Shown one piece after another: positions 1-10,167 of a DNA stretch of 64,000 nt (positions are counted from its first letter, which is position 1; each line of letters starts with the position of its first letter). The position numbers and the translations under genes are program-made. The notes under the pieces were generated by a model. The model ran no database searches and was not told the DNA's origin. It was given only the letters and a program-made list of their open reading frames with translations. The DNA lies in contig BSBK01002795.1 in NCBI GenBank assembly GCA_027943335.1, positions 1 to 64,000 of the forward strand. Direction: 5' to 3'. Origin of the DNA: Chamaecyparis obtusa. Lineage: Eukaryota; Streptophyta; Pinopsida; Cupressales; Cupressaceae.

Positions 1-504
1 AATGTTATGCTGTAGGTTTTCTAGGTGATTTTGGAGCTTTGGAGATTTGGAGTATTCTTAGCATTTACATTCCATCTTAGTTTCATTCTTGCATTCCTAG
101 CTTAGCTTCATATTTATGCTTTATTAGCTTACTCTCTTTTATGCCATAGATTAACTCACATAGTCTAAATAGGAAGGATTTGTAACACTTGTTCTTTCCT
201 TTCATAGCTTAGTTGCATTGTTCTTTCATTTCCATAGCTTAGTTTGTATATTCATTCTTAGTGTAGTTGCATTACATTCCATTTGGATTTCTTGAGGATA
301 TTGGCATTTTTTCCCTTGTCTTCTTTGGAATCTCCATTGCATGGTTTACTAGCAAGGTCATAGGCTTAAATAGCTCTAGTTGAGAGCACACTTAATTTCC
401 TTGCACTCCATGCCTAGGGAGCTCTAGGTTGATTTTCAAGGTCTCCCATTCATGGATTCCTTTGGAAGCAATGGCTTAGAGAACTACACATTTTAGTGTG
501 TACA
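1..504 (+). repeat. G1 5' LTR, right-hand 504 bp only
   Basis: Matches 15486-16007 along its length and ends in TGTGTACA, directly followed by a primer-site-like sequence. The left half lies outside the window. Relative to the 3' LTR it lacks one copy of an 18-bp tandem duplication around 15605-15640 (AGCTTAGTCTCTTTATT-like). Confidence 0.92.
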
Positions 505-508
505 TTTT

Positions 509-526
509 TGGCACCCACCGTAGGGC
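509..526 (+). other. G1 primer binding site candidate
   Basis: TGGCACCCACCGTAGGGC begins four bases after the LTR end. TGG is the expected complement of a tRNA CCA end. The sequence resembles the TGGCGCCCACCGTGGGGC form seen in plant Gypsy elements; I cannot name the tRNA with certainty. Confidence 0.6.
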
Positions 527-930
527 AAGACAACTCTATTTTTGAGAAATTTCCGCATACGGTATCAAAAATTTAAGTGTGATATATCATTGGAAAACTC
601 TTTTCGAGTCTAATCCAACCATGTTGGTTTCATTTTCAATTTTTTTCATTTTATTAGCTATTTTACTTGTAGATTATCTAATTTTAGATGTGCTAACCAT
701 TGTGGAGCTAACAAGTTGTGCTTGTAGGTGCTCTCATTGCTTGAAATATTTTCTTAAAAGAACGCATGTCAAAGCTTCAAAGGAAAAAGGGTTACTAATT
801 GTGTTTTGCAGGGCTTCCCAATGCCTAAAAACAACCAATTGTTGGTTTATTTAATTTTCTTTTAAGTGCAACATATACTAGTTGTCTCATTTCTTAGGCA
901 CTTAAAATCTTGTTGTAGGAGTCTTTTGGT

Positions 931-1096
931 GGTAGGAAATTATGATCTTCACCCTTGTGGTGAACCAAAAATCCTGACCCAATTTTAGACTTTGAAAACA
1001 AAAGGGTAATTGAACTCTTTGTTTGATGTGTTTGGGGGAGATTCTTGAGCTAGGAGATTATGCTCTTCACCCTTGAGGTGAACCAGAAATCCTGAC
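931..1096 (+). repeat. Pair of 48-bp direct repeats with hairpins in the G1 leader
   Basis: Copies at 931-978 and 1049-1096 align over 48 bases with about six differences. Each carries a short stem, TTCACC...GGTGAA, around a five-base loop. The start-to-start distance is 118 bases. Confidence 0.7.
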
Positions 1097-2597
1097 ACTC
1101 AAAAGTCAATCCACTCTTTGTTTAGCATTAGGATCATTTAGCGGGCCTGCTCTTGAGCAATCAAGAGGAATGACCCAAGTGGGGACAAGATAATACTAAG
1201 CTATTCCAACCCACTATAATCTCAAGGCTATCAAGGACACAAAACCTTGTTAGACATAGTGCTTGTCTTCGCTTGATGTGAGTACTTGTGGGATTATGAC
1301 CATGAGAAAAGTATTGAGAAAGAATGCTTAAGGTACTCTTGTGGCTGCAAGGTCCTAGTCCTTTTTGAGGAGCAAGAGGGGTAATACGAACAGAAGACCT
1401 TACTAAGAACCATAGGTAGAGGCCACCCTATTTTGTTGCTTAGCTTCTTGGTGCAAGGATTAATCTAAGTGGAATAACTCGAATCACCCCAAGATTACTC
1501 ACCATATGTGTTCCTTTGGTTGTGTCATTGACACCTCCATGACAAAGCCAACATTTATTGTGGGCAACCACTTTGTGTGAGGTGATGGGATATCAAGTGT
1601 GGGCCAAGTTGTTAAGTATTGAGCCTTTGTCCTTCTAGGTAGTAAGTGCTTGAAGTGTTCTCGCTATGATCTACCCATGCAAACATTCTTGGACAATTAA
1701 ACATCACAGTAGTGCTCATCAAATTTTCTATTTTGATATCACAATTTCTTGTCTTGGCAAGGTTTCTTTTTCCCTTGCGCAAGTGTTTTATGACATGTTT
1801 GATCACCTACTATTTGCAAACTTGTCTATTTCCTAATATTACTGTGCTTGAAGCCAAGAAATTATACTTGACAACTTACAACATTGACCAAATTGCTTTC
1901 AAAATTGAATTTCTCACATTCACTGGTTAAGAGTCATACGATACTGAAATATCATCACACACCCTCAACCAATAGTCCTAAGTTATTATGATGTCCTACT
2001 GCTAATGTAATCTGGAGCCGCTAAACTTGAATTTTAACCTATCACAGAGTATCTTTCCTATTCTTACCTAAAGCTGGTTTGTTATCTACATGCTTAGGTT
2101 TGTTTTAGACTGAAAAAAATGAGCTAAAACTATTGGGTTTGAGCCTAACAAATGCTACTCTTGATCACTTGTCACACCATGATTACCTCTATAGCTACTT
2201 GCTAATCGAGCTTCTTGCTCAACTCTCAGCTTGAATCAATTGATTGTTGTAAGTTCTTGAGCACTTTTGACCAGTCATCTCTATTTTTCTACTTTGACAA
2301 GTGATCTTCATTAGCTTTTCTTATCTCAATATCTAAAAAACTTTGTCTCATTCTATTAGTCAACCAACAATTCTTTTCATGTCGGTTACAACTTAGTCTC
2401 AATTTGAGCAAGAGAGTCACCCTCCATTCAACTATACACAATTACCTTCACCCACAAGATGCTTATGAGCACCAGTTAGTAATGACAGTTCTAGTGCTAA
2501 CCAATTTGAAGATTCTAAGGTCACCCCATGGTACAAAGGAGGCTTCCTCTTTTCTGCATTTAAGACCTCCAAAAGCACAGATAGTGTCTCACTCACT

Positions 2598-3041
2598 TTG
2601 ACTGAACAAGAGAAATTTTTCCATCTGCGAGAACATTTTGAGCATAAGGACAACCAAGCACACTTAGACAAAGAGCACAATCAAAACATAATGGATGCTA
2701 CTAGGCACATGGCTTTTAGAGGAATGTCTCAAGAGAAACCTGAGACTAGTGGTTATGACCATAGACCACTTTTTGGTACTAATGGAAACTATGGCAACAA
2801 CACGCCACCAAGATCTCCTCCAAGATGGACTTTTGCTACTCCTTCACCTCCTAGACCTCCTCCCTCTCACCATGAGGAAGAAGCTATTGATGAGGTTTCT
2901 AGTGAAGAAATTTTGAGATTTGAACAAGATGAGTCTTCCCAATGTTTGATGCACAAACTTTTAGAGCGAAATGGAGATCAATACTTTCAATACATGACTT
3001 CTAGGGGATACAAGCTCCCTCCTAGCTATGATGTATGCTAG
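2598..3041 (+). pseudogene. G1 gag N-terminal region
   Basis: An open frame of 147 codons, rich in charged residues at its start (TEQEKFFHLREHFEHK) and with a Pro-rich stretch near residues 65-90. It ends with a stop 57 bases before the gag core, which lies in the same frame, so a single point stop probably splits one gag protein. The region resembles the poorly conserved N-terminus of plant Gypsy gag. I see no catalytic motif. Decayed by stops and by frameshifts further downstream. Confidence 0.6.
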
Positions 3042-3098
3042 ATCATTCAAGAAAGAGTACCAATTGAATTGGAAATCCTTAGGGATGAATTGTAATGA

Positions 3099-3548
3099 AT
3101 GAATCAATGTCTTGCTCAACTTGCAATAGAAAAAGAACCTCCAAAGGTTTCTTTCGTAGAATCCATTTGTGCTCTCCCTTTTGATAGGATTCTATACATG
3201 GTCCCATTTCCTAGGGATATTAAGGTTCCCAAATATGACAAGTATGATGGAAATGATGACCCCCATGACAATGTGCATCACTTTTACACTCTTATCATGG
3301 ACTTCCTTCATGAAGACACATTTCTACTACAACTTTTCCCTAGAAGTCTAAGAGGACAAGCTTTGGAGTTGTTTTCCAAGTTGACACCACCTCTTAGGAC
3401 CGTTGATGAGTTGGCTATGCACTTCACCCAACATTATTCATACAAGATCCAACAACCTATCACCATGATAGATCTAAGTGCTCTAAGACAAAATCAAGGT
3501 GAGCCATTTGCCACTTACTTGCAATGTTGGAGGTCATTCTATTCTTGA
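3099..3548 (+). pseudogene. G1 gag core (retrotransposon gag domain)
   Basis: 149 codons with the features of the retrotrans_gag family: PKYDKYDGNDDPHDNVHHF, then LFPRSLRGQALELFSKL, then FTQHYSYKIQ and a C-terminal helix region. Gag would form the virus-like particle that packages element RNA in the cytoplasm. The frame stops after FYS, and similar gag-like sequence continues beyond it (PDREKIDIFINTLVPELYY) before another stop near 3634, so the capsid region is interrupted. It lies in the frame of the N-terminal segment; the zinc-motif segment downstream is in a different frame. Confidence 0.8.
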
Positions 3549-3946
3549 TATCCTCATTCGCTACCTGATAGGGAAAAGATTGACATTTTCATCAACACTC
3601 TAGTGCCTGAGTTGTATTATGATCTAAGGAAATAACTGTTCTCCTCTTTCAATGACATGGTTTAAAGTGCATATTGGATCAAGGATGTGGCCATAAAAAG
3701 GGGGATATTGTTATTAATAAAGATACCAGAGGCAATGCCAAGTACAAGAACAAACCTTGAAACATAAACAAGTACGTTGTCACTAATGGGGTTGTAGATT
3801 TCCCAAAAGCTAAAGAGCCTGCTTTCAATTTCTCTAATGCTATCTATGCAGAAAAAAACCAAGAGGCTGCCAATGCTCAAAATGCTCCTAAACCTCAGTA
3901 TGTAGACAAGCCAAAGAAGCAATACCAATGATGGGTCTACACCAAG

Positions 3947-4420
3947 TTGGCTAGACCATACGATGTGATTCTTAAGACATTAGTGGCCAACAATTATCTT
4001 ACGCTTCCTGCCAATCCTCGTCCCTATAATCTACCAGTTAAGCTTGTTTGCTGGAGGGCAGACCATTATTGTCACTATCATAGAAACAAGGGACACAAGA
4101 CTGACAATTGTTTCACCCTTAAAGATGCTATACAAGATCTCACAAATGGAGGCACAATTCTCACAGATGGCTTAGTTAAAAATTCTGATCACCAAACTTT
4201 CAAAGACCCTCTACCTAAGTATGACAAGGAGGAGTCCTCTCAAGAAAATAAGAAGAATCATGATGCTAAGATCAACTACACATATACTTCTGATATGCAT
4301 GTGATCAACATGGTAGAGCTCATCGAGAGTGCTCTTATGATGAGATCTCAAGATGATAATGACGCCAATCATGGTAGGCCAAAGTTAGTCTTGCAAACAC
4401 TGGATGGTTCATCTTCCTGA
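3947..4420 (+). pseudogene. G1 gag C-terminus with degenerate zinc motif
   Basis: Contains CHYHRNKGHKTDNCFTLKDA, the CxxH..GH..xxC form of nucleocapsid motif common in plant Gypsy gag, followed by an acidic linker. It would bind element RNA. It is in the same frame as the protease at 4607 but not that of the gag core, so at least one frameshift lies between 3548 and 3947. Frame-matching sequence continues upstream to about 3663. A stop at 4418-4420 separates it from protease. Confidence 0.7.
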
Positions 4421-4606
4421 AGTGAGACACTGAATGCTGTTACTAGGGGGCAAACCAAAATTGTCCTTAAAATTGCACCTGATCCAAAGAAAACCTCTTC
4501 TTCCAAACTAGCGGCTCCTTCAGTCTTGTCCAGCTATGATCTTGTACACCAATTGCAATAGACACCAGCCCAGATATCTATTTTTGAGTTCCTTGAGTTA
4601 TCACCT

Positions 4607-5272
4607 TTGCACAGAGAGATCCTTGAGAAAGATTTGCGTACAATAAATGTCACCAATGACATTGACCCAGATAGGTTCCAAGCTATGGTCAACCATATCT
4701 CATCTCCCCATTACCTCTCTTTTTCTATAGAAGATGACACATCTCTTTTCCACCCTCATAATCTTGCTCTACACATTGAAGTTCAAGTCTACCATACCCG
4801 AGTCCACCGAGTCCTGATAGAAAATGGTGTAGGGTTAAATATTGTTTCTTTCAATGTGGTGCAACAACTAGGATTGTCAAAATTTGTTGTAGATCCTAAG
4901 CAAAAAATTACTATAAAATCATATGATGAAGTGGAAAGATCTTCTAAGGGTCTTGTCACGTTTCCTGTTCAAGTGGGCCCTGTCACAAAAGATATTAGGT
5001 TCCAAGTGTTGGACATCCCACTTCCATATACCATTCTTTTGGGTCATCCTTGGATCCATGACATGCAAGTTGTCCATTCCACTTACCACCAATGCATCAA
5101 ATTTCCATACAATGGCACTGAAGTTATGATTCCTAGAGACCATACTATTTCTATCAATACTCTTGCTACGGTAGAAATGTTTTTTCCTCACAACAAACCT
5201 TCTAATGATCCTAGTGTGTCCTTGATTGAGGCTAAACAAATATTAAAGATGATGAGTATTGGTATGGGATAA
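4607..5272 (+). pseudogene. G1 aspartic protease relic
   Basis: 221 codons matching a plant Gypsy retropepsin region. VHRVLIENGVGLNIVSF sits where the catalytic D-[ST]-G loop should be, and IPLPYTILLGHPWIHDMQ matches the second half of the fold. The catalytic Asp reads Glu-Asn-Gly (codons 4820-4828), so the enzyme is predicted inactive. Family members cleave Gag-Pol polyprotein in the particle. It follows the gag C-terminus in frame and ends 97 bases before the G-patch frame, which is in another frame. Confidence 0.8.
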
Positions 5273-5369
5273 TACACACTAGATTCCCTTACTACTCTGC
5301 CTACTTCTCCTAGATCATATGGTAGACCTTCTAGCAAGTTGAAGCCTTTTGCTTCTGCCATGACAGTCT

Positions 5370-5858
5370 TTGATACCTTTTATTCCTTCATCCATACCCT
5401 TAGAGGTAGAAAGAGAAGAACAAGCTATTAGGGAATGGATCTATAGAGAAGAAGAGGGTAGTACGACAATTGCTACTCCTATTTCCCCTAAGCGCTATGG
5501 TAAAGGCTATAAATTTTTGCAACAAATGGGCTATCAAGGTCAAGGACCTATAAATGATAATGGAAATGCCCTCATTGAGCCTTTGAGTCACACCAATGGC
5601 CAACCCTCTAGAGATACAATAGGTCTAGGATATGGTGCTGAAGATGACCTCCCTGATTATTCTAGAAATGTTCCCATAATCAAGGATTTAGACACAGATA
5701 CAGATGAGTCACCACTACACACTATGGCTCAAATGGGAGACAGTATCCCTTCTACTTCACTCCTTTGGGAAGAAGAGTGCATACCTAATGAGGACACAGC
5801 TGGAGCCTTTATGTTTAGCAAATATGTGCCTAATGAATCATGGGGCCTCTATGTTTAG
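5370..5858 (+). pseudogene. G-patch-like domain frame of G1
   Basis: 162 codons. Near residues 43-66 it reads YGKGYKFLQQMGYQGQGP with a later GLGYG, matching the glycine pattern of G-patch domains, which bind nucleic acid or helicase partners. In host proteins G-patches activate DEAH helicases; what it does in a Gypsy polyprotein is not something I can state. It lies between protease and the RT position. It is shifted relative to protease, so it is probably part of a broken polyprotein rather than a separate gene. The C-terminal 70 residues are acidic and unrecognised. Confidence 0.6.
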
Positions 5859-5989
5859 CAACAGGTGATGACATGGGTACCTCTACTTCTTAGCATCCTA
5901 ATCCTTCTTGGTGCAAACATCCCAGTAGAAGCTCAATAATAGATTCCAATGAGTATGAATGGGACATTCTTTCAGAGGGCTCTTCCATA

Positions 5990-7099
5990 ATGGATATGGA
6001 TGTCGATGTGGTTCATACTTATAGTGACCAACCTGACATAGTTGTTGAGTATCACGTTGGGTCTGATGAGTTTGATCCCTGTATTGCTTTAGTGGACCAT
6101 GCTGGTCCTTCTATGACAAATCTAGATCTTGACACTTTTGGAGCCTACCCTATAGGCTCAACCTCTCTCATCACCAGAGATGACACCTATTGCATAAATG
6201 CTCTTAAACCTTTCACTCCGCTTTCCTTCATACATTCAGATCTCAATGCCATTAAACCTATTATCTCTTCCACCAGTGAACCAGCAACACAAATGACTGA
6301 ATTAGATCTCAAAAGACAAAAGCAATGGTCAGATGGCAAAAACCACATTGTGGCAATATCTGAACCTAAAAATAGTACAAATAAAGAACAATTTTCCACA
6401 TTCTTTCAAGGGAAAAATATTAACTCTATATGGACATATTCAGACATGCCTAGTTTAAACATTGAGCTTATCATTACTCAAAGGGTTACACCTGTCAAGA
6501 AAAAGCTCATAAAGATGCATCCCCATGTGGCATTACTGGTTAATACTGAACGTGCAAAGCATAGATTTGAGGACAAGGTTGTTGATGCCATGGCTACTTT
6601 GGGATCCATTCTACAATTGGAAGAGCATGAATCATGCTTTGAGTTCCTAATGGAAGAATTGCCTTATCTCACCTACAATTCCCCTGCAGAATCATCCCGC
6701 TATGCCACCATCTTTTCCCTTCTCCTAGATCAAGTTATCCCTAAAAATCTACCATGCCATGAGAAGTGCCACCTCCTTCACAATGCCTTACACTTTACCC
6801 TCATCTCTGGTGACTTGTATGGGAAGAGTATAGACAGAACTCTCCTTAAGTGTCTAGAATTAGAGGAGTCAAAAAAGGTGCTAGCTAAAATCCATGATGG
6901 CATATGTGGATCACATTCTAGCGAGCTTACGTTAGCTCAAAAATTTCTTAGGGTTGGTTACTATTGGCCGAACTGGTTCGGACCTTCTATCATCACAACA
7001 ATAGAATTTGGGCCCACAACCTATCATTTATCTACATCAAAGGAAGTAGAGCTTACCAAGCCAATCAATGTTCTACATTTGAAGAAGTTCTATGCCTAA
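5990..7099 (+). pseudogene. G1 pol remnant: pre-RT linker fused to RNase H tail, integrase H2C2 zinc finger and integrase tail
   Basis: 369 open codons. Around residues 145-185, TYSDMPSLN...KMHPHVALLV matches the segment just before Gypsy RT. It is followed at once by DAMATLGSIL, the end of RNase H, so RT and most RNase H are missing. Residues about 275-330 carry SGDLYGKSIDRTLLKC and HDGICGSH...LRVGYYWP, the integrase H2C2 finger. The integrase DDE core is also missing, because YYWPNW runs straight into an integrase C-terminal tail ending INVLHLKKFYA. Both losses keep the frame open. No polymerase or strand-transfer activity can remain. Confidence 0.8.
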
Positions 7100-8737
7100 G
7101 GTTCTTGAGCTCTTTGTACATATCTTAATGATCCTGAAAAAATTCCAAAAAAAAAATTCATATATGATGCTAAAAAAATCCTAAAAAGCATAAAAAGTAC
7201 TGAAAAAAAAATATCAGCATCCTAGTGAAAACCTAGCAATAGGTGCTTTGATGTCTCACTAAAACAATCAAAAAATTCAAAAAATAGAAAACGGGCCTTG
7301 GTGAAAACCTAGAAATAGGCGCCTTGGTAGCAAAAATTAAAAAAAATTGAAAAAAGTCCTAAAAAAATCTATCAAGTGGTGAAAACTTGGAAACAAGCGC
7401 TGCTTGCGACCCTTGCACCTATGTCTATCAAGTCTTGCATGGTGCTCATTCACTCCACTTCTCACTTTGCCTCTCCTAGCCTAGAATTGACTCTTGTCTT
7501 AGTCTAGGGGGCATATGTTGTTCTAGCTTATCTTGGGTCTCTTTGTGCATCACTGTTTCTTGGGCAACTTGGTTCCAATGATGTTTTTCAACATCACCCC
7601 AACTGTGTTTTTCAACACTTCCCTAGTGTCAAGTGTTTCTCAACACTTATCAGATATCCTATCTGCAGTCTAGAATGATGTGATATTTCCACCTGCAGAG
7701 GTGATACTCAAAGATTGACTGTATGACCTACACACACACACTTAAACACTTGGCTTGCTAAGATTTATTTCTTTGTGTGCTATCTATGATGATTTCTTTG
7801 CTAACTATTCTCTCCCTAATAGTTTTTGATGATGCTGAGCTAGAAGACTGGGGGCATGAGAACATGTTTTATTTATTTTTCTTCTTATGGGTATATTTTG
7901 TTGATCTTAGTTGTCATGAGCATTTATGCTTGTTCCACTTGACTCTAGCATCTACAAGGTATTATCCTTGATTTCTTTTTTTTTTGCAAGTGCATACTTA
8001 TAGTCATCTTGACTTCCTTGTGTCTTGATGCGAGTATAATCTTGTTATATCAAACTTAGGGAACCTCACTGCACTAGTCATCTTGACCTTTATGTCTTTC
8101 ATGCCTAGGTGGGATTCCCACATTCCTATCTGATATAGATCATATTCAAATCCACATAGTTATACTAATGTGTATTGTATGGTCTTGTGACACTACCAAT
8201 AATGCTTGATGATGAATATTAGAGTCTCATAGCTTTGTGACCTTGCAAGTAAACCACTTTTCATAGTAGCTTGCATTATTAAGTTCATGATAGGTAGTTT
8301 TTCATCTTTCATATCGAGAGAGCTCTCCTTCATCTTTCATGGACTTATTAGTCAAACTACACTAACCTTTCACTTCTTGTCTTTCATATCACATCATTTT
8401 CTCTTCATTTCAAGATCGAAACCAAAATTTGAGTTCACCTTGATTGTCCAAATCACTTTTCTCCTTCTTTTCTTGTAGTTTCCTAACCTTTTGAGGCTTG
8501 ATTCTTTCAATCTTCACTGGGGCATCCTTTCCTTCTTCATCTCCATCTCTCTCACCCTTCTAGTCTTTCATTCATTTCATTTCATCTCTCTGAGGTCTTA
8601 ACTGGGGCATATCTTCACTGCTTGATGGTTATTCTATCATCTTTCATCTTTGATTATTATTTCTAGTGATTTGATCATGTTGCTCTTTCTTTTGCCTTCC
8701 CTCTACCTGATTTCTCTTTTGATCCCGAGGGGGCAGA
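7100..8737 (+). other. G1 3' non-coding region upstream of the C1 insertion
   Basis: About 1.6 kb with A-rich runs (7130-7380), three copies of a 26-bp motif and then pyrimidine-rich sequence. Small frames at 7777 and 8287 look like chance products of low-complexity DNA. The region resumes after C1 at 14762. Confidence 0.7.
7225..7404 (+). repeat. Triple GTGAAAACC repeat in the G1 3' region
   Basis: Copies at 7225-7250, 7301-7326 and 7379-7404 follow the form GTGAAAACC-x-x-G-x-AA-x-A-GGCGC-x-TTG. They are spaced 76 and 78 bases apart by A-rich linkers. Similar sentences occur after pol in other plant Gypsy elements; the role is unknown. Confidence 0.75.
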
Positions 8738-9089
8738 TGTTAGAGTAATAGTATATTTACCTTTATAATTAAGTCTATCTGATTTAATTATTAAAGGTCA
8801 CTATTATTCTTTTTTCACTTAAGCTTGTCATTTAGGTGCATAATAATTAATATGTTTATTAATTATTAAATGCACAAACCTAGCTTTCTCCGGCTTTAGG
8901 GTTTCTCACCTTATAAGCCGCTTTTTGTAATTATTGTTCACTTTTGGGAAATACAATTTTGCTCTCACTCCGCTGAGATTCTCAAAACCCTTGCTCTCTC
9001 TCTCTCTTAGGTTTTCGCTCCAGCTTCTGGTATTTTGCTTGCAGGTGATCTTGGTTTTTTGTGGATTTGCACATTTGTGAAATCTTACA
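8738..9089 (+). repeat. C1 5' LTR
   Basis: Begins TGTTAGAGTAATAG and ends AATCTTACA, directly followed by the primer site. A TATA-like TTATAAGC at 8911-8918 and a CT run near 8995-9007 suit a promoter in this LTR. Confidence 0.97.
8911..8918 (+). promoter_or_regulatory. Putative TATA box of the C1 5' LTR
   Basis: TTATAAGC about 180 bases before the LTR end is the best TATA match in the LTR. The same site occurs in the 3' LTR at 14578-14585. The transcription start is not visible. Confidence 0.45.
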
Positions 9090-9101
9090 TGGTATCAGAG
9101 C
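9090..9101 (+). other. C1 primer binding site (initiator tRNA-Met)
   Basis: TGGTATCAGAGC starts immediately at the LTR end and complements the 3' end of plant initiator tRNA-Met, the usual Copia primer. Confidence 0.95.
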
Positions 9102-10167
9102 CTCCCTGCCGCTGCCGAGGTTGAAGTTCTTGAAACCTGGATTCGAAGACGACAGCCACAGCTTGTTTCTGGGGTTTTCTGTCACTTTGAAGGAGGCACG
9201 ATCTTCTGGAGCAGATTGAGCAGAAACGGACTCCGCCATTGCGTTCAGAAGGTCCGGGAGAGTCGAAATCATATAAAACTCGACCCAGTTTGGCCCCCGT
9301 GACCACAGGAGAAAAATTTGCCCTACCAGGGCCGTACGGCTCGAAAATCGAGAAAAAAATCTTCTCGAAAATCAAAAAAAAAAGTTTTTTTAAAATAAAA
9401 CTGCCGCGCCGCCAGCGCACCGCCACCGCGCCGCCACCGCGCAACCCGCAGCGGCTGCCGGGCAGCGCGCCGCCAGCGCGCCCCCGCTGCGCCCCCGGGC
9501 TCCGCCTCGCTCGGCCGCAGCCTCCGCTCAGCCAGAGCGCCGCCCGCACCCGGCTCAACTGCCGCCCGCGCTCCGCCACCTCCGGTGCCGCCACCCCTGC
9601 CGCCGCTGCCCCTCCGCCGGCCGATGCAGCAGGTGACGTCACACGTGACGTCACCTCAATTTTCCAGCGCCGGAAATTTTTTTCCGGCGTTTTTAAAAAA
9701 ATTTTCCGGCGGCCGGTAATTTTTTCGGCATTGTACGGTGATGACGTCATGCTGACGTCAGCGACAGCCTAGTGACGGTCATACGGCCGTCAATTTTTTT
9801 GCCCTCACTGGTTTTTTCCAGAGAGCTTGCATTTTGAGGGTACCTGGGCGTTTTTGCTCATATCTTGGGCATACGGTGTCCTCTTTCAGAAAACGAAATA
9901 TCGCCGGAAAGGTGTTTCCGAGACAGACACAATGATGCTGGTTTCGTTAGCTGATTCAGCCGTTTGAGTACCTGTTTTCAGCGTCAAAGTAGAGGCTTCT
10001 GTTTCCTCCTTCTCTGCTTCTGGAGTCCAGGTTTTCTCCTTATTTTTTTTGTGCTTTCAGTTATTTGTTGTACGGGGGTTTGATTTATACATTGTGGGGG
10101 GGGTGTTTTTCCTTTCTGTAATTTACTTCAGAAAAGACCCTTCTACTTCTGTCTTCTTCTTCTCTCA
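9102..10167 (+). other. C1 leader with a GC-rich Ala/Pro/Arg-type island
   Basis: 1.07 kb before the gag start. From about 9400 to 9640 the GC content is far above the rest of the window, with repeated GCCGC, CGCC and GCGC words. Long open frames on both strands (9239-9772 plus, 9085-9750 minus) are low-complexity and read as Pro/Ala/Arg runs, so I do not call them genes. Hairpin-prone CCGG/TTTT blocks follow at 9661-9715. Confidence 0.7.
9634..9760 (+). promoter_or_regulatory. Cluster of four TGACGTCA palindromes plus a CACGTG in the C1 leader
   Basis: TGACGTCA occurs at 9634-9641, 9646-9653, 9742-9749 and 9753-9760; CACGTG is at 9642-9647. These are classic bZIP (CRE/as-1-like) and G-box core sites. 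Their position downstream of the presumed transcription start suggests an internal enhancer or an RNA-level role; this is inference. Confidence 0.55.

Larger units (their letters stand above)
505..2597 (+). other. G1 leader, no convincing gene
   Basis: About 2.1 kb between the primer site and the first gag codon. Short open frames here have no recognisable content. It holds a motif shared with the C1 leader (around 553-605) and a pair of 48-bp direct repeats. It probably acts as an untranslated leader with packaging or translation signals; that is inference. Confidence 0.6.

Noticed and set aside
579..854. 91-codon plus frame in the G1 leader with a hydrophobic start
   Set aside because: The N-terminus overlaps the conserved leader motif, and nothing else supports translation. 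It is likely a chance frame in a T-rich region.
9239..9772. 177-codon plus frame in the C1 leader, and the overlapping 221-codon minus frame (9085-9750)
   Set aside because: GC-rich low-complexity sequence opens long frames on both strands. The translations are Pro/Ala/Arg runs with no domain, and the minus frame opposes the element transcript.
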